Source: a virus. Taken from it: a stretch of 41,797 bases of DNA. The translations under genes were made by a program, and so were the position numbers. The stretch covers positions 1-41,797 of IMG/VR virus record IMGVR_UViG_3300013094_000006; one strand, given 5' to 3'. Under the pieces are notes generated by a model, which saw only the letters and a program-made list of their open reading frames with translations, was not told the DNA's origin and searched no databases. Below are positions 28,868 to 35,644 of the stretch, piece by piece (position 1 is the stretch's first letter; every line of letters begins with the position of its first letter).

Positions 28868-29811
28868 GCACGACCACGATCAGACGGCCCGAGGAGCTCG
28901 GGGAGATCATCGGCCAGGAGGAGGTGATTACTCGCCTGCGCATCGCCACGGGCGGCGCCATCGCTCGAGGGGTGCATGCCCCTCACGTTCTCCTCACCGG
29001 GCCAGCGGGTCACGGTAAGACCACGCTCGCTCACATCGTCGCCCATGAGCTCGGGCGCCCCCTCGTGGTGGCGAACGGGCCAAACCTCACGAGACCGGGC
29101 GACCTCGCCGGGATGCTATGCGGCGCCCCGGAGGGTGCAGTCGTGTTCATTGACGAGATCCATGCGATGCCCCTTCGGGTGCAGGAGACCCTCTACGAGG
29201 TGATGGAGGATCGCAAGATCAGCGCCATAGCGGGGACCGGGACCTCAGCGAGGGCGGTGACCCTCGACCTCGACCTCTCGTGCATCGTGGGCGCCACGAC
29301 CAAACCGGGGAAGATCAGCGAGCCCATGCGGGACCGCTTCGGCCTGCACTTGGCTCTCAAGCCGTACTCGGACTCCGAGCTTGCCGAGATCGTCGGTCGG
29401 TCGTGGGAGCGTGCAGGCATGTCTTACGACCCCTCAGCGGCGACCCTCGTTGGCGAGCGGTCCAAGGGGGTCCCTCGCCTCGTGCTGCACTTGGGCCAAC
29501 GGGTGCTCGACGTGGCCGCACTTGAGGAGCACGACCGTCTCACGGTGTCGGTGGCCGAGGATGCGCTCGAGGCGTTCGGCGTGGGTGCAGGCGGTCTCGA
29601 TGAGACTGACTACGTGATCCTCGAGGCGCTCACCGATGCGTTCGCCGGCCGCGCCGTGGGCCTGCACAACCTTGCCCAGGCGACGAACCTCGACGTGGCG
29701 ACGATCCAAGACGGGCACGAGGGCAACCTCGTGAGGGCGGGCCTTGTGGTGCGCACCGCTCAGGGCCGCATGGCGACCGAACTCGCCTACGAGCTCATGA
29801 GGGCACGATGA
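28864..29811 (+). CDS. RuvB-like Holliday junction branch-migration ATPase, 315 aa
   Basis: Start ATG 28864 is set by the ATGA overlap. Motifs follow cellular RuvB closely: Walker A GPAGHGKT (46-53), Walker B FIDEIH (95-100), sensor 1 GATT (143-146), arginine finger region EPMRDRFG (~154-160), and a C-terminal winged helix (DYVILEALTDAFAGRAVGLHNLAQATNLDVATIQDGHEGNLVRAGLV). RuvB drives branch migration of four-way junctions with RuvA; no RuvA gene is seen, so it may borrow the host's or act alone. An Hjc-like resolvase is encoded at 33552-33887. Slightly shorter than bacterial RuvB (~336-350). Confidence 0.88.
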   Translation: MSTTTIRRPEELGEIIGQEEVITRLRIATGGAIARGVHAPHVLLTGPAGHGKTTLAHIVAHELGRPLVVANGPNLTRPGDLAGMLCGAPEGAVVFIDEIHAMPLRVQETLYEVMEDRKISAIAGTGTSARAVTLDLDLSCIVGATTKPGKISEPMRDRFGLHLALKPYSDSELAEIVGRSWERAGMSYDPSAATLVGERSKGVPRLVLHLGQRVLDVAALEEHDRLTVSVAEDALEAFGVGAGGLDETDYVILEALTDAFAGRAVGLHNLAQATNLDVATIQDGHEGNLVRAGLVVRTAQGRMATELAYELMRAR

Positions 29812-30146
29812 CGGGCAGGAAGGGGGAGACGGTGACATGGGCGCCCGAGATGGCGAAGATGCTCGCCACGCTCTCCCCCCTGCCCCCGTGGGAGCGTGCC
29901 TATGCCGTGCAGACCCTCCTCGAGGAGTACCAGGGGCTCAAGGATGCCCTCGTGCTGCTGAGGTTGGATGCGGTGCGGGAATTGCGGGCTGAGGGGCTGA
30001 CTCAGGCCGAGATCGGGGACCTCCTCGGGGTCACACGCTGGACCGTGGGGCTATGGGAGAAGGAGCACGCTCACGCTACCGCTCGGGCGGCGCAACGGGC
30101 GGCGGCAGGGGTTCCGCCAGACGATCAGGAAGCTCCCCCGTCCTAG
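29808..30146 (+). CDS. Helix-turn-helix protein, 112 aa
   Basis: ATGA overlap with the RuvB-like gene. Residues ~50-90 (LLRLDAVRELRAEGLTQAEIGDLLGVTRWTVGLWEKE) are a clear HTH of the sigma/XRE-like sort. Proline-rich tail. Last gene of the plus-strand early operon; a regulator of early transcription is likely. Its last 71 bases overlap the facing gene on the other strand. Confidence 0.75.
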   Translation: MTGRKGETVTWAPEMAKMLATLSPLPPWERAYAVQTLLEEYQGLKDALVLLRLDAVRELRAEGLTQAEIGDLLGVTRWTVGLWEKEHAHATARAAQRAAAGVPPDDQEAPPS

Positions 30147-30642
30147 CCAATTCCCGGCGCTGCTCGAGGCGGCGCTCATGGTCCTTCCATGCCTGTCTGA
30201 TCGACGGGCCTTTCTTGCGATCCTTCGGGGTCGCCTTTGGTCGTTCTTGAGGGCACAACCGACACGCCCACGCCCCGTGAGACTGATACCCATGCTCGGT
30301 TCGGAGGTGTCCGTTCGGGCACGTTGGGGGTTTGGGCCTCCTCGCCCACCGCTCGAGGTTGGCGGCAGTAGTCCGGGCCTCAGCGATCACGTCGATGAGG
30401 GAATCTTGGGCGATGGCCTCGCGTGCGAGTTGCCGGCGCATCGCTTTGACTGCCCTCTCTCTGTCTCGTATCGCATCGAGCTCGAGGTTCACGAGGCGCA
30501 GGCGTGACCCTACGGTGTCTCGCTCAGTGAGACCCTCAATCTCGAGATTTGTGGCGGCGTCGGCGCACCATGGACATGCGAGCCCAGGGTAGGCGTGCAG
30601 CCAACCCTGACATGAGGTGCAGAACCCGTCCTCAGTGAGCAT
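30076..30642 (-). CDS. Zinc-finger protein, 188 aa
   Basis: Cys clusters CTSC and CPWC near the N-terminus (FCTSCQGWLHAYPGLACPWCADAA) form a likely zinc ribbon; a second group CPNGH...H...CRLC follows a helical middle (ERDTVGSRLRLVNLELDAIRDRERAVKAMRRQL). Lys/Arg-rich C-terminus. Likely nucleic acid-binding. Last gene of the minus early operon; its 3' end overlaps the facing HTH gene. The ribosome-binding site is weak (GGCGAGG). Confidence 0.65.
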   Translation of the reverse strand: MLTEDGFCTSCQGWLHAYPGLACPWCADAATNLEIEGLTERDTVGSRLRLVNLELDAIRDRERAVKAMRRQLAREAIAQDSLIDVIAEARTTAANLERWARRPKPPTCPNGHLRTEHGYQSHGAWACRLCPQERPKATPKDRKKGPSIRQAWKDHERRLEQRRELARTGELPDRLAEPLPPPVAPPER

Positions 30643-30666
30643 GGGCCTCGCCGGGGCAGTCGCGCC

Positions 30667-30816
30667 TCACTCGCCCTCCGTGAGCGATCTGATCTGAGTG
30701 ACCACGAATGCACCGACCTCAAGGAGGGTCATCATGCTCTGATCCTCGTCAATTTCGTTGAGCCATCGCTTCGCTAGGCGACGACTGATCTGCACCTCGA
30801 GGTTGGCACCACTCAC
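30667..30816 (-). CDS. Small helical protein, 49 aa
   Basis: GTG at 30816 overlaps the upstream stop (GTGA). MSGANLEVQISRRLAKRWLNEIDEDQSMMTLLEVGAFVVTQIRSL: an amphipathic helical peptide. Supported by the tight operon structure only. Unknown. Confidence 0.45.
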   Translation of the reverse strand: MSGANLEVQISRRLAKRWLNEIDEDQSMMTLLEVGAFVVTQIRSLTEGE

Positions 30817-30890
30817 CACTCAGCCCCTTCCTCGGTGCGGCGGCAGGTGCAGCCGTTTGGGTGGAAGTAATGGCAGATGTTGACGGTCAT
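30813..30890 (-). CDS. Tiny Cys/His-rich peptide, 25 aa
   Basis: ATG at 30890 overlaps the previous stop, and the stop overlaps the next start. MTVNICHYFHPNGCTCRRTEEG has Cys6, His7, His10, Cys14 and Cys16, enough to hold a zinc ion. Very short, so confidence is limited, but the perfect overlap on both sides is hard to explain otherwise. Confidence 0.4.
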   Translation of the reverse strand: MTVNICHYFHPNGCTCRRTEEGAEW

Positions 30891-31099
30891 TGCTCCCCCT
30901 CTAGTGCCACTTGGCAAGATGCGGCCAGACGTTCTGTGCTTTCATTGACCCAGTTGCCATCGGGGTCTTGGAACGCCTCGGCGTCCTCACGGCTGATCGT
31001 GATGGTCACGGTGTCGGGCGTGGGAACTATCGGCGTGGATAGTATCTGCGACGGTAGTTTTGGATTGTCCATCCATCGGGTCTCTCCGCTACCATTCAT
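30887..31099 (-). CDS. Small protein with VTITISR domain, 70 aa
   Basis: ATGA overlap with the upstream gene. Residues ~30-70 (TVTITISREDAEAFQDPDGNWVNESTERLAASCQVALEGEQ) match the C-terminus of the upstream protein (VTITISRKAAEKV...AARAALEEE), so the two look like duplicates of one strand-helix-helix module. Function unknown. Confidence 0.6.
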   Translation of the reverse strand: MNGSGETRWMDNPKLPSQILSTPIVPTPDTVTITISREDAEAFQDPDGNWVNESTERLAASCQVALEGEQ

Positions 31100-31656
31100 C
31101 GCTCCTCCTCTAGTGCTGCTCGGGCTGCCTTGCCCAACTCCGCCGAGAACGGGTATCGCTCATCGTCGGGCCAGTCGGCAACCTTCTCCGCTGCCTTTCG
31201 GCTGATCGTGATGGTCACGGAAGTTGGCACAAAGTGACTTTGTGTTACATCCCGCTGCCCTAAAGCAGCGTCCTCACGGCTTGAGTCCTCGTCGTCTTCG
31301 GGGGCGACGCCATACGTGTCGATGTACGCCTGGTGGAAGTGTCCGGCAGGGTAGCGAGTGACCTCACCAGCCTTGGACTGCTCGACCCCGCGCCTGATGC
31401 TTTCCATCCGCTCGGGGTTCAAGAGCATCGCGGTCTCGTCATCGGTGTCTGAAACCGAGCGTTCTGAACGCTTGGAGCGAGCGTGTAACCCGCTCGTCAC
31501 GTCATTATCGGAGTCAATCGACTTGACGTTCGTATCGGAGTCGCTCTCCATTGGTTCGGTCGCTCCGTCCATTGCGTCAAGCGCCTCAATGAATCTCGCA
31601 GCGGTGTCGTCATCGACGTGCCGCCAGCGGGCAAAGTTCACTCGTTCCTCAGTCAT
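31096..31656 (-). CDS. Unknown protein with acidic linker and VTITISR domain, 186 aa
   Basis: The middle is a long Asp/Ser-rich, probably disordered stretch (MESDSDTNVKSIDSDNDVTSGL...SVSDTDDETAM). The C-terminal ~45 residues (SVTITISRKAAEKVADWPDDERYPFSAELGKAARAALEEE) repeat in the next gene. Short segments of this gene are more AT-rich than the neighbours (for example 31505-31560). Function unknown. Confidence 0.6.
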   Translation of the reverse strand: MTEERVNFARWRHVDDDTAARFIEALDAMDGATEPMESDSDTNVKSIDSDNDVTSGLHARSKRSERSVSDTDDETAMLLNPERMESIRRGVEQSKAGEVTRYPAGHFHQAYIDTYGVAPEDDEDSSREDAALGQRDVTQSHFVPTSVTITISRKAAEKVADWPDDERYPFSAELGKAARAALEEER

Positions 31657-31873
31657 ACGCGCTAAACCCGTAGTCGAGGTCGCTGCGCTCGAACTCGATG
31701 CGGTCGAGCTTGGCTTCGTATTGAATCAAGCCATCGTCGTCGTCCTGCTCGACGTGGCAGGAACACTCGCAGTCGTCACAACCACACACATCCGGGTGCG
31801 GGCAGATTTCGCCATCGGAATTGAGGGGCTCGGGTTGCTCGAAGCTCTCGCAGGGGCAACAAGGGTCGGTCAT
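31649..31873 (-). CDS. Cys-rich acidic protein, 74 aa
   Basis: ATG at 31873 overlaps the WhiB gene stop. Eleven cysteines cluster in two groups: TDPCCPCESFE and ICPHPDVCGCDDCECSCH, followed by a very acidic tail. It could bind one or two metal ions, metallothionein- or zinc-knuckle-like. It may supply or sense metal or redox state beside the WhiB Fe-S protein, but that link is only proximity. Confidence 0.6.
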   Translation of the reverse strand: MTDPCCPCESFEQPEPLNSDGEICPHPDVCGCDDCECSCHVEQDDDDGLIQYEAKLDRIEFERSDLDYGFSAYD

Positions 31874-32403
31874 GATGCTCGCTTTCTGTAGGTTCCTCGT
31901 GATTTGCGGTCGGCCTGCTTCTCGAGCCGGTACTGGCGCAGGGCTTCTCGGGAGGCGGCGCATTTGCAGCCCTCCCGGTAGGCGGCGGGTGAGTTGTGAA
32001 TCTGCCCTCGCTCCAAGGGGCACTCGGGATCGGTGCGCATCGAGGGCTTGCCTCGACGGGCAACCCGAACGTCCTCGTTGCCGGCGTGCTCGAGCTCCAC
32101 GAGGCGAGCCGTCATGAGGAGGGTGTGTGGGAAGTTGCAGCCCAGGGCCTCGGGGTCCTTCGGTCCCATGCAAATTGGGCAAATGCGGGTGCGCTCCTCC
32201 CAGGTCGTCAGCCCCCACACGCCGTACTCGATCTCATGTTCGACGGCGTAGGCGAGACACTCGGCCCGGACGGGGCAGAGGGCGCAGAGGCGTTTCGCAT
32301 CGTCGATTGACTGCTCCTCGAACATGACCTCACGGGCAACACCGACGCAGGCTCCTCGGAGCATCCACGATGGCTTGAGGTTCAGGCTCCCGTCAGCGTT
32401 CAC
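31870..32403 (-). CDS. WhiB-family Fe-S regulator with extra C-terminal Cys motifs, 177 aa
   Basis: Cys19, Cys40, Cys43 and Cys49 (LCALCPVRAECLAYAV) are spaced as the [4Fe-4S] ligands of WhiB proteins, followed by GVWGL (61-65), a variant of the G[I/V]WGG turn. Unlike host WhiB proteins (~85-130 aa), a second part has CPICMGPKD...C and DPECPLERGQIH...GCKCAASREALRQYR, likely zinc-binding. WhiB proteins bind the main sigma factor and DNA; phage versions such as TM4 WhiB repress host whiB2. GTG start at 32403 overlaps the previous gene. Confidence 0.85.
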   Translation of the reverse strand: MNADGSLNLKPSWMLRGACVGVAREVMFEEQSIDDAKRLCALCPVRAECLAYAVEHEIEYGVWGLTTWEERTRICPICMGPKDPEALGCNFPHTLLMTARLVELEHAGNEDVRVARRGKPSMRTDPECPLERGQIHNSPAAYREGCKCAASREALRQYRLEKQADRKSRGTYRKRAS

Positions 32404-32539
32404 CGACAGGCTCCGGCTCGTGCTTGACGAACCATGTCAGGCGCCCGAGGCTCATGATCGGGTGGAGCTCGAGGCGACACACTTGGCAGTAGTTCCCCGG
32501 CTCGCCCGTGGCCGGGAAGTGCTCGTGGTCGTCAACCAC
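32393..32539 (-). CDS. Small zinc-knuckle protein, 48 aa
   Basis: GTG at 32539 overlaps the upstream stop; its own stop lies inside the start of the WhiB gene in another frame. MVDDHEHFPATGEPGNYCQVCRLELHPIMSL has CQVC and flanking His residues. Typical of short early zinc proteins. Unknown function. Confidence 0.5.
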   Translation of the reverse strand: MVDDHEHFPATGEPGNYCQVCRLELHPIMSLGRLTWFVKHEPEPVGER

Positions 32540-32711
32540 GGCCCAGGAACTCCTTGAGCATGGTGGCGCCAAGAATGTCCCTCACGAGGGACATGGCCTC
32601 CTCGCGAGTGAACCCCGCGTCGATGAACGACTGAAACGCTTCATGGATCACCGTTCCCGCGGTGAACGTGCTCGAGAACGGGTCGTCTGGCATGGACTCC
32701 GGCTCGGTCAT
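32532..32711 (-). CDS. Small unknown protein, 59 aa
   Basis: ATG at 32711 overlaps the previous stop (ATGA). MTEPESMPDDPFSSTFTAGTVIHEAFQSFIDAGFTREEAMSLVRDIL...: a UBA/HTH-like three-helix pattern (AGFTREEAMSLV). Part of a chain of overlapping genes. Not recognised. Confidence 0.5.
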   Translation of the reverse strand: MTEPESMPDDPFSSTFTAGTVIHEAFQSFIDAGFTREEAMSLVRDILGATMLKEFLGRG

Positions 32712-33007
32712 CGTGCATCCCTTCGCTGCGAGATGCGGATCTCGTGAGCGATGCCGGCGATACGCACCATGAGAGCGTTCTGCTCCTGCGAAGAGTCAGC
32801 AGCTCGCCAATCGTCGATGAGGCTCAAGAGGGCCTCGAGGGTGATCGCCGTGCGTTCCATGGCGTTATAGAACATCGCCACGTAATCGAGGAGAACCTCG
32901 ATGCTCGGCTCCACGTCATGCGGGTAGGTGCCGTCAGCGAACCGTTGGCCGATCTCGAGGAGGGTGGGGCGCACCCCGTCCTCGACGTGCTTGTGGTGCT
33001 TGCTCAT
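32708..33007 (-). CDS. Unknown helical protein, 99 aa
   Basis: ATG at 33007 overlaps the kinase stop (ATGA), which rules out the longer frame. Helices IEVLLDYVAMFYNAMERTAITLEALLSLIDDWRAA and NALMVRIAGIAHEIRISQR. No motif recognised. Confidence 0.6.
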   Translation of the reverse strand: MSKHHKHVEDGVRPTLLEIGQRFADGTYPHDVEPSIEVLLDYVAMFYNAMERTAITLEALLSLIDDWRAADSSQEQNALMVRIAGIAHEIRISQRRDAR

Positions 33008-33555
33008 GCAGCCTCCTTCGGGCCATAGAGAGCGGTTTTGCCCATTTCGGACTCGAAGAATCGGTTGACCTGCTCGACGAGATCCCCGATGGCACCTTCG
33101 TTGTGGAACGTGTGGTCGATGAGGTCGGGGGCGAGGAGACGCTCGGTGTAGTCCCGGTTCGCCGGCCCGACGTAGGGGCGCTCGACTCGGAACACGAACC
33201 CGCCCCAATCACGGACCTCTCGTGCCTCCTCGGGGGTGCGCACGTCCGAGATCACGACTCGCTCATCCTCGAGAACACCGCCCAGAATCTCGACGATCAG
33301 GAATGTGTCGCCCCACTCGGCTCGGATCGCCGCACCGAGGGCTTGTAGGCGGTCCCTGACGCCGCTGTGAGCGGTCTTGACGTGATCCCACCCGAACCCA
33401 TCGACCATGCGCCTCAGCGACGGATCAGAGGCCAATGCGAGGCGCTTGATCGGATCAGCGATGGCCTCGTGTCGGAATCCGTAGCGTTCGACCAGGATCG
33501 AAGCGATGGTGTCCTTGCCTGAGCGGGCGAACCCGTTGATGCCGATGATGGTCAC
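33004..33555 (-). CDS. Deoxynucleoside monophosphate kinase-like protein, 183 aa
   Basis: P-loop GFARSGKDT (8-16) right after the first strand, then FRHEAIADPIKRLA, and EILGGVLEDERVVISDVRTPEEAREVRDWGGFVFRVERP, the order of phage dNMP kinases (T4 gp1-like and related adenylate-kinase folds). It would phosphorylate dNMPs for DNA synthesis in the cytoplasm. GTG at 33555 overlaps the resolvase stop. Length normal. Confidence 0.8.
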   Translation of the reverse strand: MTIIGINGFARSGKDTIASILVERYGFRHEAIADPIKRLALASDPSLRRMVDGFGWDHVKTAHSGVRDRLQALGAAIRAEWGDTFLIVEILGGVLEDERVVISDVRTPEEAREVRDWGGFVFRVERPYVGPANRDYTERLLAPDLIDHTFHNEGAIGDLVEQVNRFFESEMGKTALYGPKEAA

Positions 33556-33887
33556 TGATCTCTCTCCTTCATGAGCTCGATGAACTTCTCAAACGGCATG
33601 ATTGCGTAAGCGTGGCGAGCGTTCTTGCCCCGACGCTTGATGACAGCGACCCCGTACTTGGCGCCGGCGTTGACACGCTCGACCTCGGCCTCGTCGACGA
33701 AGCCGGCGAGGGTGATCTCCTTCTGGTTCTTGCACTCGATGACCCAATCGGGGCCAAGACCCGTGACGTCGCCCTTGTCGGCGGTGCCCGCCAACGCCCG
33801 ACGCTCGGCGTGGGGGTAGCCCGACTCGATGAGCAGGTTCACGCAGGCGGTCTCGAACTCGGTGCCGAGACGCTTCGAGCGGCTCAT
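33552..33887 (-). CDS. Hjc-like Holliday junction resolvase (PD-(D/E)XK), 111 aa
   Basis: KRLGTEFETACVNLL (Glu10), ALAGTADKGDVTGLGPDWVIECKNQ (Asp40, Glu51, Lys53) reproduces the E...D...ExK active site of archaeal Hjc and related phage junction nucleases; FVDEAEVERVNAGAKYGVAVIKRR follows as in that family. It would cut four-way junctions made in recombination or replication. VRR-NUC-type nuclease is the alternative. ATGA overlap with the small upstream gene. Confidence 0.78.
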   Translation of the reverse strand: MSRSKRLGTEFETACVNLLIESGYPHAERRALAGTADKGDVTGLGPDWVIECKNQKEITLAGFVDEAEVERVNAGAKYGVAVIKRRGKNARHAYAIMPFEKFIELMKERDQ

Positions 33888-34039
33888 GCGAGCCCCGCCT
33901 TCATCGTCATCGCAAGCTTGAGCAGAAGGCGCTCGGTGCGGTCCTCCTCGACCTCATGGCGGAGGTTGCAGACATGGCGCTCGGGCGCCGGCGTGAGGTC
34001 GACGATCTTGCCGTCGATCTCGAGAAGCAGGCGGGCCAC
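33884..34039 (-). CDS. Small unknown protein, 51 aa
   Basis: GTG at 34039 follows directly on the upstream TAG (TAGTGG); stop overlaps the resolvase start. MARLLLEIDGKIVDLTPAPERHVCNLRHEVEEDRTERLLLKLAMTM: beta then helix. Small proteins of this 'LLLEIDGK' type lie next to replication genes in many actinophages; function unknown. Confidence 0.5.
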   Translation of the reverse strand: MARLLLEIDGKIVDLTPAPERHVCNLRHEVEEDRTERLLLKLAMTMKAGLA

Positions 34040-34488
34040 TAGAACACCCCCTCGGGCTCGAGGGCAGGCTTGCGACCCATCTCGACGAGGATCTGCCGGA
34101 TGCGTCCGGGGTTGGATCGGTGGTAGCGCACCGGCGTCGGCGTGCCACGGTCGAAGCAGTCAGGGCACCGGCGCACCGTCGAGACCCGGTTGCCGAGGTG
34201 CTCCACCGGCTCGTCAGGCACCCACCACGTCCCGTCGCACGTCCCGCACTCGTGGCGGTAGTTCGCCGCCTCCGAGCCACGCTCAATGGACTTGATCGCT
34301 TGGAGCAGGCGGGCCGGCGAGGGTCGGTACTGCTCGGTCTTGGCGAGGGCGTCGATGGCACGGTTCGCAGGCTCCTCGTCGACGCTGATGAGAACCTTGA
34401 TGAGCGCCTGCGTTCCCTCACGGGTGATGTTCCCGGTCCACATGCCATAGATGCGCTCAGCGATGGACTCAGCGATGACGGTGTTCAT
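34039..34488 (-). CDS. Helicase-loader-like protein with zinc motif, 149 aa
   Basis: The N-terminal ~70 residues (IAERIYGMWTGNITREGTQALIKVLISVDEEPANRAIDALAKTEQYRPSPARLLQAI) match the helical pattern of G39P/loader-type N-terminal domains, followed by CGTCDGTWWV...RRCPDCFDRG, a four-Cys zinc site. Located next to the replication initiator. Probably helps load the host replicative helicase. Confidence 0.68.
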   Translation of the reverse strand: MNTVIAESIAERIYGMWTGNITREGTQALIKVLISVDEEPANRAIDALAKTEQYRPSPARLLQAIKSIERGSEAANYRHECGTCDGTWWVPDEPVEHLGNRVSTVRRCPDCFDRGTPTPVRYHRSNPGRIRQILVEMGRKPALEPEGVF

Positions 34489-35300
34489 GCCGACACCCCC
34501 TGGAACTCGGAGCGCCAGTCGTAGCCAGCACGAGGCGAGCTGCTGATCGGCCTCGGGATCTCAGCGGGCTCGAGCCAGTCGACCCACCGCTTGTCTCGCA
34601 GCCACCGCTCGGCGTCCTTGGCGAGGGTCCCCGCCTCGCACGCCTCGAAGTAGTTGGTGACGGCGGTGAGAGCCTGGAACCGCTCGGAGGGCTTCATGCG
34701 CCGCCACTGGACGAGGGCCTGAGCCTTGCCAAGACGCTTGCCGTTGCGCTTCGGGTAGTTCAGCCAGAACGCCTCGAAGTCGTCGGAGCCATTGGGACCC
34801 TGTTTGCCCGATTCGGGGTTTTCGATCTCGAGAGAGAGGATCTCGGAACTCGCTCGGTGCTCGACGCCGTCAGGCGGAGGGCACGAAGTAGTTACATCTG
34901 TATCTGTATCTACCTCTGTATCTGTATCTGGTTCCGTTACATCGACGTGACTAACGGTGTTGTCACGCCGTGACTCCGCACGATGTTTGGTCTGACGCTT
35001 GCGTGACTTCTCACGCTCAGCCTGAACAGAAGCCCGTGATTTCTGGTGTTCGAGGTAGTCGTGGATCTGATAGCCGCCCTCAACCTCCTCCCAAAGGCCC
35101 ACCTCAATGAGTGCGTCGACTGCCTTGCGATAGTGCTTGATGTTGGTCAGAACCTCGACCGAACTCGACTCGATGTAGCCGTCAAGTAGGTACGAACTCG
35201 AGTAGCACAGCGCCGAAACGTAGAGCCATGCCGCTGCCGGTCCCGCCTTGATGACCTTCGGGTGGTTCGGGAACGAGTCGTCAAGCTTGATCCACGTCAC
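34485..35300 (-). CDS. Replication initiator protein, DnaD/O-like, 271 aa
   Basis: GTG at 35300 is fixed by the GTGA overlap. N-terminal winged helix (WIKLDDSFPNHPKVIKAGPAAAWLYVSALCYSSSYLLDGYI...ALIEVGLWEEVEGGYQIHDYLEHQ) is the phage replisome-organiser pattern. A charged, disordered linker with DTDTEVDTDTDV follows, and a C-terminal helical domain (FEAFWLNYPKRNGKRLGKAQALVQWRRMKPSERFQALTAVTNYFEA) typical of loader-binding domains. The linker is encoded by short tandem repeats that may serve as origin iterons. Confidence 0.78.
   Translation of the reverse strand: MTWIKLDDSFPNHPKVIKAGPAAAWLYVSALCYSSSYLLDGYIESSSVEVLTNIKHYRKAVDALIEVGLWEEVEGGYQIHDYLEHQKSRASVQAEREKSRKRQTKHRAESRRDNTVSHVDVTEPDTDTEVDTDTDVTTSCPPPDGVEHRASSEILSLEIENPESGKQGPNGSDDFEAFWLNYPKRNGKRLGKAQALVQWRRMKPSERFQALTAVTNYFEACEAGTLAKDAERWLRDKRWVDWLEPAEIPRPISSSPRAGYDWRSEFQGVSA
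34891..34943. repeat. Iteron-like repeats inside the initiator gene
   Basis: Two copies of TCTGTATCTGTATC (34897-34910 and 34915-34928), 18 bases apart, are bracketed by GTTACATC at 34891-34898 and 34936-34943. Locally AT-rich in a GC-rich gene. In lambdoid phages the origin lies as iterons within the O gene, so this is an origin candidate. Confidence 0.5.
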
Positions 35301-35644
35301 AGCATCCTCCCGACTGTCTGCTCGTGGTGAACGACCGCTCGCTGCTCGGCCATGGGAAGGTCCGTCTGACCCGACCCGACCTCGCCGCACCGTGCGCAAT
35401 CGACCTGATAGATGAGCCCCGTGCGCACCGCTGGACGCCTCGAGATGATGAGGGAGCACGATCCGAACGAGTCGTCCACCTGAGCCTCAGCCCAAGCCAT
35501 CGCCTCGGTGCGTGAGGAGAACCGACGCTCGGTGTGCGTCGTGGTGCGATGTGTGGCGAGCGAGGGGTGCCTCGTGATCTCGCCCAGGGCGACCCACCAA
35601 TACTCCCCGGTGCCCTTGGTCACGATTGCGACGGGGGCGCTCAC
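35297..35644 (-). CDS. Small zinc-site protein, 115 aa
   Basis: ATGA-type overlaps with RecT and the initiator. N-terminal half is beta-rich (YWWVALGEITRHPSLATHRTTTHTERRFSSRTEAMAWAEAQ); the C-terminal half has VDCARCGEVGSG...MAEQRAVVHHEQTV, where CARC and His residues may bind zinc. Unknown function in the recombination-replication cluster. Confidence 0.6.
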   Translation of the reverse strand: MSAPVAIVTKGTGEYWWVALGEITRHPSLATHRTTTHTERRFSSRTEAMAWAEAQVDDSFGSCSLIISRRPAVRTGLIYQVDCARCGEVGSGQTDLPMAEQRAVVHHEQTVGRML

